From positions 1 to 64,000 of the forward strand of contig NZ_AQWP01000005.1 of NCBI RefSeq assembly GCF_000375585.1: DNA of 64,000 nt. Direction: 5' to 3'. The DNA comes from Sinorhizobium meliloti 4H41. GTDB lineage: Bacteria; Pseudomonadota; Alphaproteobacteria; Rhizobiales; Rhizobiaceae. This document shows positions 29,642 to 38,434 of the stretch, one piece after another (positions within the stretch are counted from its first letter, which is position 1; every line of letters begins with the position of its first letter). The notes beneath the pieces are model-generated. The model saw only the letters and a program-made list of their open reading frames with translations, was not told the DNA's origin and made no database searches. A program made the translations under genes and the position numbers.

Positions 29642-31255
29642 TCAGCGTTGCGTTCCGATCATAGCCTGCAGTGTTTCGAGCCTGTCGGCATCGCGAGGCA
29701 GCTTGTCGGGTCTGAGGCGGGCGATCCGCGGGAAGCGCATGGCCACCCCGGATTTGTGGCGCGTGGAGCGGTTGAGGCCTTCAAAGGCAACCTCGACGAC
29801 GAAGCCGCTGTCGGGTTCGGCGCGCACCGCGCGCACGGGGCCGAAGCGTTCGACGGTATTGTCGCGCACGAACCGGTCGAGGACCTCCAGCTCGGCATCG
29901 GTGAAGCCGAAATAGGCCTTGCCGACGGGAACGAGGCTCGTCCCGTCTTCACCCTGCGCCCAGACGCCGAAGGTGAAATCGGAGTAATAGCTGGACCGCT
30001 TGCCATGGCCGCGCTGGGCATACATCAGCACGGCGTCGATATTGAAGGGCGCCCGCTTCCACTTGAACCAGGGCCCCTTGGCCCGTCCGGCCATATAGGG
30101 CGAATCCAGCCGTTTCAGCATGACGCCTTCGATCACCGGATCGGGCGGGTTGGAGCGCAGCTCGTCAAGCTCCTTCCAGCTTGAAAAGCCGACGAGCGGC
30201 GAGAGATCGAAATGCTGCGGAGAGGCCGCTTCGATCAGCGCCGACAGCGCCTCGCGGCGGAGGTGAAAGGGCTCGGGCCTGATATCGCGCTCGCCTGAAA
30301 AGAGAATGTCGTAGGCACGGATGAAGGCCGGAAACTCGTCCATCAGCTTGCGACTGACGGTCTTGCGGTTCAGCCTTTGCTGCAGGTCGGCGAATGTCGC
30401 GGTGGCGCGGTTGCTGCGCATCGTTCCGCCGACCAGAAGCTCGCCATCGATGACGCCGGTGATATCGGCAGCCTCGATGATCTCGGGAAAGGCGGAGGAT
30501 ATCTCGTCGCCGCTGCGTGAATAGAGGCGTCGAGTCCCGCCGACATTGGCGAGCTGGACGCGGATGCCGTCCCACTTCCACTCGGCCGCGAAGTCGGCCG
30601 GGTCGAGCCCTTCGAGATCGCCCTCTCCGACCGCTGTCGCGAGCATCACCGAATGAAAGACCGCAGGTGTCTTGAGCACCGGCATCTCCGCCTCACCGGT
30701 GAGCCAGAGGAAAAGCGGCAGGTATGGCGGCTCCAATCCGTGCCAGAGCGTTTCGATCTCGCTCACCTCCTTGCCGCCCATCTCCGCAAGCGCCTGTTTT
30801 GCGAGCCGCGCCGAGACCCCGATCCGCAAGCCTCCTGTCGCGAGCTTGAGGAGTGCGAAGCGGCCGGAGGTGTCGAGCCGGTCCAGAAGGTCGCGGACGA
30901 GCGAGCGAACCTCGGAGCGGCCGGCACGCTGCAGCCGCTCGACAACCTCGCCGAGCGGAATGTCCTCGGGGGCGACGTCCGGCGGCGGCTCCCAGGCGAG
31001 GGAGACCGTTTCCGCGAGGTCGCCGACATAGTCGTAGGAATAGTGGAACAGCACGTCGTCCATGCGCTCGAGCAAGAGGTCGCGAATGAGGGCCGGCTTT
31101 ACCGTGTTGAGCGAGAGCGTGCCCGCGATCGCGGCCAGCGCGTAGCCGCGGCTCGGATCGGGTGCGCCGCGGAAATAGTCGACGAGCAACCGGATCTTGC
31201 CGTTTCGCTGCGGCGTCAGCACGAGCCGGTCGAGCAATTCGGCGAATGCTCTCAT
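29642..31255 (-). CDS. ATP-dependent DNA ligase (LigB/Lig-type, exonuclease-associated)
   Basis: This 537-residue ligase is of the type found beside an SNM1-like exonuclease, probably acting in DNA repair. The N-terminal domain (about 1-200) is the DNA-binding region. The nucleotidyltransferase domain carries the adenylated lysine in AEWKWDGIRVQ (KxDG, near residue 239), then RLYSRSGDEIS, FDGELLV-like VIDGELLVGG, and EGVMLKRLDSPY with motif V/VI in WFKWKR. An OB-fold C-terminal domain follows. It starts 3 bp after the stop of the exonuclease gene. The Lhr helicase and PdeM phosphoesterase that often complete this cassette are not adjacent. Confidence 0.9.
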   Translation of the reverse strand: MRAFAELLDRLVLTPQRNGKIRLLVDYFRGAPDPSRGYALAAIAGTLSLNTVKPALIRDLLLERMDDVLFHYSYDYVGDLAETVSLAWEPPPDVAPEDIPLGEVVERLQRAGRSEVRSLVRDLLDRLDTSGRFALLKLATGGLRIGVSARLAKQALAEMGGKEVSEIETLWHGLEPPYLPLFLWLTGEAEMPVLKTPAVFHSVMLATAVGEGDLEGLDPADFAAEWKWDGIRVQLANVGGTRRLYSRSGDEISSAFPEIIEAADITGVIDGELLVGGTMRSNRATATFADLQQRLNRKTVSRKLMDEFPAFIRAYDILFSGERDIRPEPFHLRREALSALIEAASPQHFDLSPLVGFSSWKELDELRSNPPDPVIEGVMLKRLDSPYMAGRAKGPWFKWKRAPFNIDAVLMYAQRGHGKRSSYYSDFTFGVWAQGEDGTSLVPVGKAYFGFTDAELEVLDRFVRDNTVERFGPVRAVRAEPDSGFVVEVAFEGLNRSTRHKSGVAMRFPRIARLRPDKLPRDADRLETLQAMIGTQR

Positions 31256-31258
31256 CGC

Positions 31259-32269
31259 TCACTCTCCCTCATCGTCGTAACCGACAAGATGCAATGGCCG
31301 GGCGGGTATGCCCTGTAACTGGCACCAGCGAACCAGCGCCTCCTCACGGCCATGCGTCACCCAGACTTCGGCAGGCGCGATTTCGCGGATCGTGGCCATG
31401 AGCTCGACCCAGTCGCAATGATCGGAGATGACGAGCGGCAGCTCGACGCCGCGCTGCTTGGCGCGCTGTCGGATGAGCATCCAGCCGGAGGCGAAGATGG
31501 CGAGCGGATCGGCGAAACGGCGCGCCCATCGCTCGGCAAAAGCCGCCGGAGGCCCGAGGACGATAGCGCCGGCGAGGTCCTGCCGGTTTTCCTGGCCGAG
31601 CGTTGCCGGACGGATATCGCCGAGATCGATGCCCTGGCTCTGGTAATATTCGCACAGCCTGGCGAGTGCGCCATGGATGTGGATAGGTTGGTCGTAGCCC
31701 TGCTGGCGTATGAGCGCGATGAGACGTTGTGCCTTGCCGAGGGCGTAGGCGCCGACCACATGCGCGCGCTCGGGAAACTGCCGGAGAGACTGGAGGAGCC
31801 GCGCGATCTCTCCCTTGTCGTCCGGGTGGTGGAAGACCGGCAGGCCGAAGGTCGCTTCCGTGATGAAAACGTCGCAGGCGACCGGCTCGAAGGACGGGCA
31901 GGTCGGATCGGGTCGTCGCTTGTAATCGCCGGAAACGACGATCCGCGTCCCGTCTGCCTCGACGGAGATCTGCGCCGAACCGAGCACATGGCCGGCCGGG
32001 TGGAAACGGACGCGCACGCCGCCGACCGAAATCGTCTCGCCGAAGCGCGCGTCTTGGCTCGCGCCGCAGAAGTCGTCACCATAGCGCAGGCGCATGATGT
32101 CGAGCGTCTCGCGCGTCGCGAGCACATGGCCATGTCCGGCGCGCGCATGGTCGGAATGTCCGTGGGTGATGAGTGCCCTCTCGACCGGTTGCACCGGGTC
32201 GATATAGAAATCCCCGTATTGGCAGTAGAGACCCTTGGGGGCGGGAAAGAGCAAGGCGTCCGGCTTCAT
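31259..32269 (-). CDS. Ligase-associated DNA exonuclease, metallo-beta-lactamase/beta-CASP (SNM1-like) family
   Basis: This putative nuclease processes DNA ends for the adjoining ligase. It has the metal-binding THGHSDHARAGH motif near residue 35, HPAGHVLGSAQ, VVSGDYKRRPDPTCPSFEP, and beta-CASP features including ITEATFGLP and SDHCDWVEL in the C-terminal half. The 336-residue length fits. Its TGA is 3 bp from the ligase ATG, and the pair is transcribed toward lower coordinates. Identification rests on the gene pair as well as the motifs, since RNA nucleases share the fold. Confidence 0.88.
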   Translation of the reverse strand: MKPDALLFPAPKGLYCQYGDFYIDPVQPVERALITHGHSDHARAGHGHVLATRETLDIMRLRYGDDFCGASQDARFGETISVGGVRVRFHPAGHVLGSAQISVEADGTRIVVSGDYKRRPDPTCPSFEPVACDVFITEATFGLPVFHHPDDKGEIARLLQSLRQFPERAHVVGAYALGKAQRLIALIRQQGYDQPIHIHGALARLCEYYQSQGIDLGDIRPATLGQENRQDLAGAIVLGPPAAFAERWARRFADPLAIFASGWMLIRQRAKQRGVELPLVISDHCDWVELMATIREIAPAEVWVTHGREEALVRWCQLQGIPARPLHLVGYDDEGE

Positions 32270-32405
32270 ACGGATAAAGATAGCCGGCGGCGGCGCATCT
32301 GCCAGCTATCCGCGAAAGATTTTCGCCGTAAGGCGGCTGCGGGCCGTCCGCGGATAAACCCTTCCCCAGCGCCGGCGTCAGGAAGCGGCGGTGCGACGGG
32401 TCAAG

Positions 32406-32427
32406 CCCCTCCCGCCTGTGGGAGGGG
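32406..32427. terminator. GC-rich hairpin downstream of the nucleoside hydrolase gene
   Basis: CCCCTCCC (32406-32413) pairs with GGGAGGGG (32420-32427) around a 6-base loop, followed by TTGGGGAGGGG, which could pair alternatively. It lies 24 bp beyond the nucleoside hydrolase stop on the minus strand and upstream of the exonuclease start. No U-tract follows, so it may be a terminator or an mRNA 3'-end stabiliser. A related CCCCTCCC-based hairpin occurs at 34234. Confidence 0.5.
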
Positions 32428-32451
32428 TTGGGGAGGGGCGCTTTCCGGAGG

Positions 32452-33405
32452 TTAGTTGCCGCCCGCGAGCGTATCGCCGATGAGTTTCAGCACCGCTTCG
32501 GCATCGATGTCGATACAGGCCTGCTGGCTTGGGAAGCCGTCCCAGGCGTTCGGGGGAAACAGTCGCCCATCCGGCTTTTGAACCGTCTGGCCGTCGGCGA
32601 TGCCGCCGCAAAGGACCCGGATGGCGCCGCCACGGGTCTGAAAGAATTGGGGCGCGACGACATAGGCGCAGGCGCAGCTGTCGTGCACGATCATGCCGTC
32701 ATCCACATGGTGCTCGTAGAAGTCGATGTAGAATTGCGAGATGTCGGAAAGAAGCCTCGCCGGTGAACCGCCGCGTTCGGCGATCTCGGAGAGCATGGCG
32801 CGGCTCATCACCGTCTTGGTCGTCACGTCGAGACCGATGACGGTCACCGGCCATGGCGCCGTCATCACCACATCGGCCGCTTCCGGGTCGCCGTGGATAT
32901 TGGCTTCCGCCGCCGGCGTGATGTTGCCGGGAACATCGAAGGCGCCGCCCATGATCACCACCGCCTTGACGAGCGCGGCAATCTCCGGATCGTCGCGCAA
33001 GGCGCGCGCCAGGTTGGTCATCCGGCCGACGGCAACGAGCGTCACCTCGCCGGGATTGGCGCGCACCGTGTCGATGATGAAGCGGTGGGCAGGACGGGGG
33101 TCGAGCGGCAGGTCCATCTGCGCCGGCACGCCGATATTGCCGAGCCCGTCATCGCCGTGAATGCCCGTCGGCCATTCGACATGCGGCCGGCCGGCATCGA
33201 ACGTCTCGCCCATGCCCCTGGCAACCGGTGCGGCAATATTCCATGCCCCTTTGAGGAACAACGCATTGCGCGTCGTCGTCTCGATCGAGGCATTGCCGAA
33301 GACCGTGGTGATGCCGAGCAGCTCTATGGCCGGGTGACGGTGCAGAAAGAGGAGGGCCATCGCATCGTCGACGCCCGGATCCGTATCGAAAATAACCTTG
33401 TGCAT
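32452..33405 (-). CDS. Inosine/uridine-preferring nucleoside hydrolase
   Basis: This member of the IunH/RihA family cleaves the N-glycosidic bond of ribonucleosides for base salvage. The N-terminal DTDPGVDDAMALL is the calcium-binding signature; GITTVFGNAS and RPHVEWPTGIHGDDGLG follow. The central NIHGDPEAADVV and the late VHDSCACAYV contain the further metal and substrate ligands. The 317 residues are full length. The substrate range (inosine, uridine or other) cannot be told from sequence. It is a single gene on the minus strand. Confidence 0.92.
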   Translation of the reverse strand: MHKVIFDTDPGVDDAMALLFLHRHPAIELLGITTVFGNASIETTTRNALFLKGAWNIAAPVARGMGETFDAGRPHVEWPTGIHGDDGLGNIGVPAQMDLPLDPRPAHRFIIDTVRANPGEVTLVAVGRMTNLARALRDDPEIAALVKAVVIMGGAFDVPGNITPAAEANIHGDPEAADVVMTAPWPVTVIGLDVTTKTVMSRAMLSEIAERGGSPARLLSDISQFYIDFYEHHVDDGMIVHDSCACAYVVAPQFFQTRGGAIRVLCGGIADGQTVQKPDGRLFPPNAWDGFPSQQACIDIDAEAVLKLIGDTLAGGN

Positions 33406-33604
33406 ACCGCCTCTTCCTGGTTACGGGGGATTCCCGCCTACAGCGACGTTGTGCATGGCGCAATGGACAAGCTGCGGAAGAAAGTCAATCTCTGGCCGCC
33501 TGCAGGAGGCCTCCGTTTAAACTTTCCGAAAGGTGGTTCGTCTATCTTCGAAGACGCCTTCGGGCCTTTCTTGCGATCCTTTACGACGACAGCGGAGCCA
33601 TCCC

Positions 33605-34225
33605 TTGAAGGCCATTCTCAGCAAATTGCGCCCTTCGAAGCGGCTGGTGATCATCCTGTCCGCCGCCTTCGGGGTCTCCGCCGCATCCGGCGGTGCCGCG
33701 GTCTATGTCGGTCGCGACAAGATACTGACGCGCTTCGCGGAGCCCTCCGCCTCCGGCCTCGAATGCACCGCGCTCCGGACCTTGAAGCTCGACCACAAGG
33801 GGCAGCGGTGGATCCGCATGCATGTGAAGACGGACCGGGCAACCGGGCCGGATCGGATCAGGACCGCCTTGCGCGTCGCAGGTGGCCTCGCCAAAAAGGA
33901 GGAGGCCGATCTTTACCAGGTGGTCGTGCTCGATGCGGCAGGTCCGGAGGATCGCGCAGGCGTGCGCGGTTCGGCGATCGGCGCGGAGGTGCTCTTCGCC
34001 CCCGGTCCGCGGAGCGTGCCGGGTTTGGATGAACCCTTCCGCGCCTCCTATAACGAGGCCACGGCCAACGCTGCCGGCAGGTTCCACGGCAAGGTCGTGA
34101 CGCTCGAACTGGCCGACGTCCGCGCCATCATGGCCAAGATGGACGACCGCTCCATGTGCAACGATCCGTCCGCAGCGGGCGATGTCGCGGCCGCTGCGCC
34201 GGCCGAGGAACAGGCGAGTCATTAA
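33605..34225 (+). CDS. Uncharacterised membrane-anchored protein
   Basis: I do not recognise this family. The likely start is a TTG at 33605 with GGAG 7 bases upstream, giving 206 residues (KAILSKLRPSKRLVIILSAA at the N-terminus). One hydrophobic segment at about 13-35 is preceded by basic residues, so the bulk is probably periplasmic. Two cysteines, C54 in SGLECTALR and C185 in DRSMCNDP, could form a disulfide. The C-terminus is an Ala/Glu-rich tail. The middle, RIRTALRVAGGLAKKEEADLY, looks helical. It is convergent with lysS, sharing a hairpin with it. Codon use is similar to its neighbours. An ATG-started frame opens at 33533. Confidence 0.6.
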   Translation: MKAILSKLRPSKRLVIILSAAFGVSAASGGAAVYVGRDKILTRFAEPSASGLECTALRTLKLDHKGQRWIRMHVKTDRATGPDRIRTALRVAGGLAKKEEADLYQVVVLDAAGPEDRAGVRGSAIGAEVLFAPGPRSVPGLDEPFRASYNEATANAAGRFHGKVVTLELADVRAIMAKMDDRSMCNDPSAAGDVAAAAPAEEQASH

Positions 34226-34233
34226 GGGAGAGC

Positions 34234-34264
34234 CCCTCCCCAACCCTCCCTTTGTTGGGGAGGG
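34234..34264. terminator. Bidirectional hairpin between convergent genes
   Basis: A perfect 10-bp stem, CCCTCCCCAA (34234-34243) with TTGGGGAGGG (34255-34264), encloses an 11-base loop. It lies 8 bp after the stop of the unknown + strand gene and 14 bp after the lysS stop on the other strand, so it can serve both. The AA/TT end of the stem gives only a short U run in either direction. Confidence 0.65.
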
Positions 34265-34278
34265 CCTGCTCCAGGGTA

Positions 34279-35775
34279 TCAATCGGCCTTCTGACGGCGG
34301 GCCGGGAAGAGGATGATGTCGCGGATCGACGGCGAGTTGGTGAGCAGCATGATCAGCCGGTCGACACCGATTCCCAACCCCCCGGCTGGCGGCATGCCCT
34401 GGTCCATGGCATCGAGGAAGTCCTCGTCCAGCGTCTTTTCCTTCTCGCCGCGGGCATGCGCCTGTTCCATCTGCTCGACCATGCGGGCGCGCTGCTCGAC
34501 CGGGTCGTTGAGCTCGGAAAAGGCGTTGCCGATCTCCCATCCGTTGCAATAGGTCTCGAAGCGCTCGACGAGCCGCGGCTCGCCCGGCACCTCCTTGGCG
34601 AAGGGCGAGATGTCCTTCGGGAAGTGGATGACGTGAGCAGGCTGGATCAAGGTCGCTTCGACCTTCTCCTCGAAGAGGAAGGCGAGCACCTCGCCCCAGG
34701 TCGCGTCCTTCTCGATCTCGACACCGGCGTCGCGAGCCGCCTGCCGGGCCTCCTCGTCGCTCTTGATGGCAAGGAAATCGATTCCGGTCGCATCCTTGAC
34801 CGCCGCCGGCATGGAGACGCGCGGGAACGGCCCCTTGAAGGAGAGCTGCTTGTCGCCGAACTCGAATTCCGTCTTGCCGTGAACCGCAAGCGCCAGGGTC
34901 TCGAACATGCGTTCCACAAGACCCATCACGTCCTCGTAGTCGGCATAAGCCCAGTAGCACTCCATCATGGTGAATTCAGGATTGTGCCGGGTCGAGACAC
35001 CTTCGTTGCGGAAGTTGCGGTTGATCTCGAAGACCTTGTCGGTAAGGCCGGAAACGAGAATGCGCTTCAGGTAAAGCTCGGGCGCGATGCGCAGATACAT
35101 GTCGAGCTTCAGCGTGTTGTGATGCGTCTTGAAGGGCTCGGCCGTCGCGCCGCCATAGATCGGCTGCAGCATCGGCGTCTCGACTTCCATGAAGCCTTCG
35201 TCCTCGAGGAATCGGCGCAGGCTCGATACGATGCGGCTTCGCTGCTGGAAGCGCCGCTTCGATTCCTCGTTGACCATGATGTCGAGGTAACGCTTGCGGT
35301 AGCGCGTCTCGATGTCGGCAAGCCCGTGATACTTCTCCGGCATCGGCAGGAGCGACTTGCAGAGCATGGTGATCTCTTTGGCGTTGACCGTCAGTTCGCC
35401 GCGCTTGGTGCGGCGCACCTCTCCGGTCACGCCGATGATGTCGCCGAGATCGATCATCGGCAGAAGCGCGCGCGCCTCCTCCGGTGCCGTATCCTTGTGC
35501 GAAAAGATCTGGATCTTGCCGGAAGCGTCATGAAGATCCATGAACATGCCGGAATTGCGCGAGGAGAAGACGCGGCCGGCAACGGTTACCGTTTCGCCGC
35601 TTTCGGTATCGGGCTCCAGCCCGGCATATTTCTCCGCGAGTTCCGAATTGGTGAGCGTACGGTGGAAATGCGCGGGATAAACATCGCCGATCTGCTGGCG
35701 CAGCAGGTCGAGCTTCTGGGAGCGCACTTCCGTCGCGTCGGAGGAAAGGCCGGCTGCCTGTGTCTTGTCGGTCAT
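34279..35775 (-). CDS. lysS: Lysine--tRNA ligase, class II
   Basis: LysS charges tRNA-Lys in translation. The 498-residue protein has an N-terminal OB-fold anticodon-binding domain (VTVAGRVFSSRNSGMFMDL near residue 65) and class II motifs: motif 1 near KRRFQQRSRIVSSLRRFLED, motif 2 FRNEGVSTRHNPEFTMMECY, and motif 3 GLGIGVDRLIMLLT. The ATG at 35775 is preferred over 35796 because AAGGA lies 7 bases upstream and the upstream gene ends at 35786. It follows gltX closely, so two aminoacyl-tRNA synthetases share an operon. Confidence 0.95.
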   Translation of the reverse strand: MTDKTQAAGLSSDATEVRSQKLDLLRQQIGDVYPAHFHRTLTNSELAEKYAGLEPDTESGETVTVAGRVFSSRNSGMFMDLHDASGKIQIFSHKDTAPEEARALLPMIDLGDIIGVTGEVRRTKRGELTVNAKEITMLCKSLLPMPEKYHGLADIETRYRKRYLDIMVNEESKRRFQQRSRIVSSLRRFLEDEGFMEVETPMLQPIYGGATAEPFKTHHNTLKLDMYLRIAPELYLKRILVSGLTDKVFEINRNFRNEGVSTRHNPEFTMMECYWAYADYEDVMGLVERMFETLALAVHGKTEFEFGDKQLSFKGPFPRVSMPAAVKDATGIDFLAIKSDEEARQAARDAGVEIEKDATWGEVLAFLFEEKVEATLIQPAHVIHFPKDISPFAKEVPGEPRLVERFETYCNGWEIGNAFSELNDPVEQRARMVEQMEQAHARGEKEKTLDEDFLDAMDQGMPPAGGLGIGVDRLIMLLTNSPSIRDIILFPARRQKAD

Positions 35776-35785
35776 GGTCTCGTCC

Positions 35786-37243
35786 TTACTTTCCACTGCC
35801 CGCCATGGAGGCGACGACCTGCGCGGCGACCTTCAGCCGCTGGCGCACGACCGAACGGCCGAGCAGTTCCATCGAATCGAACAGCGGCAGCGAGCGCTGC
35901 GAGCCCGAGCAGGCGACGAAGAGCGGCGCCACCACGGCTTTCAGCTTCTTGCCCATCCGCTCCGCGCTGGCGCGCAGCTCCGTCTCGATCGATTCCTTGT
36001 TCCATTCCAGAATCTTTTCGAGATCCGGCTGGACGGTGTTCAGGATTTCGAGCATCTCCTCGGGCGAGGCCTTCACCCCGGCAAAGGCGGCGGGCTGCAG
36101 GCCGAGATCCGACTTGAAGAGGAAGGCGGCGAGATCAGGCAGTTCGCCGAGCTTCGAAATGCGGGTCTGAGAGAGCTTCAGACCTTCCTTGAGCCGCTCG
36201 TTGTCCATCGCCCAGGCGAGGACGCGGGCTGCGAATTCCTCGTCGGAAAGCTTCTCACGGATCCAGCGCGCGTTCAGCCAGTCGAGCTTCTGGATGTCGA
36301 AGATCGCGCCGGCCTTGGACAGGTTTTCCGGATCGAATTTCTCCGCCAGCTCCTCCACCGTCAGCAGTTCTTCGCCTTCGGCGATCTGGATGAAGAACAG
36401 GCCGAGGAAGTTCATCAGCGCTTCCGGCAGGTAGCCGAGCGCCGTGTAGTAGGAGATGGAGGTCGGGTTCTTGCGCTTCGACAGTTTCGATTTGTCGGCA
36501 TTGCGCATCAGCGACAGATGCATGAAGACAGGCGGTTCGAGGCCAAGATACTGATAGATCAGAATGTGCTTCGGCACGGAGGCGAGCCATTCCTCGCCGC
36601 GTGCGACATGGGTGATCTTCATCAGATGGTCGTCCACGACGTTTGCCATGTGATAGGTCGGCATGCCGTCGGCCTTGAGCAGTACCTGCATGTCGACGGC
36701 TTCCCACGGGATCTCGACATCGCCATAGACGCCGTCGTGGAACTTGCAGGAGCCCTCGGTCGGGATCTTCATGCGCACGACATGCGGCTCGCCGGCGTCG
36801 ACGCGCGACGTCACTTCCTCGGCCGAGAGGCTGAGGCAGAGGCCGTCATATTTGGGCGGCTTGCCGGCGGCACGCTGCGCCTCGCGCATCTGCTCCAGCC
36901 GCTCGGGCGTGCAGAAACAGCGGAAACCGTGGCCGTTCGCAACGATCTTCTCGACGTAAGGCTTGTAGATGTCCTTGCGATCGCTCTGGCGATAGGGGCC
37001 GTAGGGGCCGCCGATATCGGGACCTTCCGACCATTCCAGTCCGCACCACTTCAGCGCGTCGAGCACCTTCTTCTCGAATTCCGGCGTCGAGCGCGTCGCA
37101 TCCGTGTCCTCGATGCGCAGGATGAATTTGCCGCCGTGCTTCTTGGCGAAGAGATAGTTGAAGAGCGCTATATAGGCGGTGCCGACATGCGGCTCGCCGG
37201 TGGGGGAAGGTGCGATACGCACCCGGACTGCAGAATCTGCCAT
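35786..37243 (-). CDS. gltX: Glutamate--tRNA ligase
   Basis: This class I synthetase charges tRNA-Glu (and possibly tRNA-Gln, with later amidation). The N-terminus VRVRIAPSPTGEPHVGTAYI contains the HIGH-equivalent HVGT motif, and KLSKRKNP is the KMSKS-equivalent. The 485-residue length fits. The frame is open far upstream on the same strand, but homology clearly begins at the ATG at 37243 (MADSAVRVRIAPSP). The lysS start lies 10 bp downstream. Confidence 0.95.
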   Translation of the reverse strand: MADSAVRVRIAPSPTGEPHVGTAYIALFNYLFAKKHGGKFILRIEDTDATRSTPEFEKKVLDALKWCGLEWSEGPDIGGPYGPYRQSDRKDIYKPYVEKIVANGHGFRCFCTPERLEQMREAQRAAGKPPKYDGLCLSLSAEEVTSRVDAGEPHVVRMKIPTEGSCKFHDGVYGDVEIPWEAVDMQVLLKADGMPTYHMANVVDDHLMKITHVARGEEWLASVPKHILIYQYLGLEPPVFMHLSLMRNADKSKLSKRKNPTSISYYTALGYLPEALMNFLGLFFIQIAEGEELLTVEELAEKFDPENLSKAGAIFDIQKLDWLNARWIREKLSDEEFAARVLAWAMDNERLKEGLKLSQTRISKLGELPDLAAFLFKSDLGLQPAAFAGVKASPEEMLEILNTVQPDLEKILEWNKESIETELRASAERMGKKLKAVVAPLFVACSGSQRSLPLFDSMELLGRSVVRQRLKVAAQVVASMAGSGK

Positions 37244-37474
37244 TGTCTTTTGCCCGTCTTGACGTGCTTTCGGGGCCCTTTGCCGGAGTGCTCTCCAGCT
37301 TGCGGGCGCGCATTTTATGGGAAGGAAAGGCCCGCAAGAGTTCCGCACCAGCGGTTTAGCCAGGCAATTCCAGTCGGCAGGCGTGAGACCATAGAAAGCC
37401 CTGCATGTCAACGGAAAGCCGCCGGCGGCAATGTCGTCGTCTCGCCGCACGCAAAGAGCAAAGATCGCCGCGAA

Positions 37475-37499
37475 GGCCCGCATCGGTGCGATGCGGGCC
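37475..37499 (-). terminator. Strong hairpin downstream of terC
   Basis: GGCCCGCATC (37475-37484) and GATGCGGGCC (37490-37499) form a perfect 10-bp stem with a 5-base loop, 16 bp beyond the terC stop. It separates terC from the gltX-lysS unit. There is no long U-tract (only TT follows on the minus strand), so termination efficiency is uncertain. The rest of the 37244-37474 gap shows no further feature. Confidence 0.6.
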
Positions 37500-37515
37500 C
37501 TGTCGTGTCGTGCTT

Positions 37516-38268
37516 CTATTTCGTCCTTGCGGTCTGTCGCTTCATGCGCGCGTTGCGGGCGACCATGTTGAGAACCTCGACCAGTGCGGAGAAGGCCATC
37601 GCAGCATAGACGTAGCCCTTCGGCACGTGGAAGCCCATGCCTTCGGCGATCAGGGTCGTGCCGATCATCAGGAGGAAGGCCAGCGCCAGCATGACGATCG
37701 TCGGATTTCTCTCGATGAAGTTCGCAAGCGGGTTCGCTGCAACCAGCATGACGGTCACGGCGACGACGACGGCGACGACCATGATCGGCAGATGCGGGGT
37801 CATGCCGACGGCGGTGATGATGCTGTCGACCGAGAAGACGAGGTCGAGAAGCAGGATCTGGCCGATGGCGGCCGCGAAGCTGTTGATCGCGGAGCTGGCG
37901 ATGAAATCCTCCTCGTGATCTCTCGGATCGACACTGTGGTGGATTTCCTTGGTCGCCTTCCACACGAGGAAGAGCCCGCCGGCGATCAGGATCATGTCCT
38001 TCCAGGAAAAGCCGTGGCCGAAGGCCTCGAAGACCGGCTGCGTCAGTTGAACGATCCAGGCGATGGTGCCGAGCAGCGCCAGCCGCATGACGAGTGCAAG
38101 GCCGATGCCGATGCGCCGGGCGCTGACGCGGTTCTCCGGCGGCAGCTTGTTGGTGAGGATCGAGATGAAAATGAGATTGTCGATGCCGAGGACCACCTCC
38201 ATGACGATGAGTGTGATGAGGGCGATCCAAGCCTCGGGGCTTTGAGCAAGCGTGAGGATTTCCTGCAT
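37516..38268 (-). CDS. TerC-family integral membrane protein
   Basis: This 250-residue protein has about seven transmembrane helices and the TerC signatures [18 protein letters not shown] near residue 26 and [15 protein letters not shown] near residue 140, each with the acidic Asn/Asp pair in the membrane. TerC/Alx proteins export manganese or assist metal loading; some are linked to tellurite resistance. The N-terminus is probably the ATG at 38268 ([14 protein letters not shown]), with AAGGA 10 bases upstream; a TTG two codons earlier is possible. No yybP-ykoY manganese riboswitch could be recognised in the 166 bp upstream. Confidence 0.88.
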   Translation of the reverse strand: MQEILTLAQSPEAWIALITLIVMEVVLGIDNLIFISILTNKLPPENRVSARRIGIGLALVMRLALLGTIAWIVQLTQPVFEAFGHGFSWKDMILIAGGLFLVWKATKEIHHSVDPRDHEEDFIASSAINSFAAAIGQILLLDLVFSVDSIITAVGMTPHLPIMVVAVVVAVTVMLVAANPLANFIERNPTIVMLALAFLLMIGTTLIAEGMGFHVPKGYVYAAMAFSALVEVLNMVARNARMKRQTARTK

Positions 38269-38434
38269 CGGCAACGTTTCCTTTTCGAGACACGACAGAT
38301 GGCGCAGTATTTAGGGATACTTGCGAAAGTCGCAAGCGCCGCCGCGCGTTTCGCGGCGACGTTGTCGGCTCCAGGTGATCGAAAAGGTGGAATTGTCGAA
38401 GGAAAGCCGGCTGCAGCTGTCCGTGCACCGGAAA

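Noticed and set aside
34156-36117. 653-codon open frame on the plus strand over lysS
   Set aside because: It is the reverse complement of lysS and the end of gltX, both clear synthetase genes; no domain or ribosome site supports it.
35765-37609. 614-codon open frame on the plus strand over gltX
   Set aside because: It is a shadow of gltX on the other strand with biased composition and no motif.
37244-38428. N-terminal extension of the gltX frame
   Set aside because: The frame is open by chance through the terC region; glutamyl-tRNA synthetase homology begins at the ATG at 37243.
38269-38434. Possible yybP-ykoY manganese riboswitch before terC
   Set aside because: The conserved loop sequences of that element were not seen.
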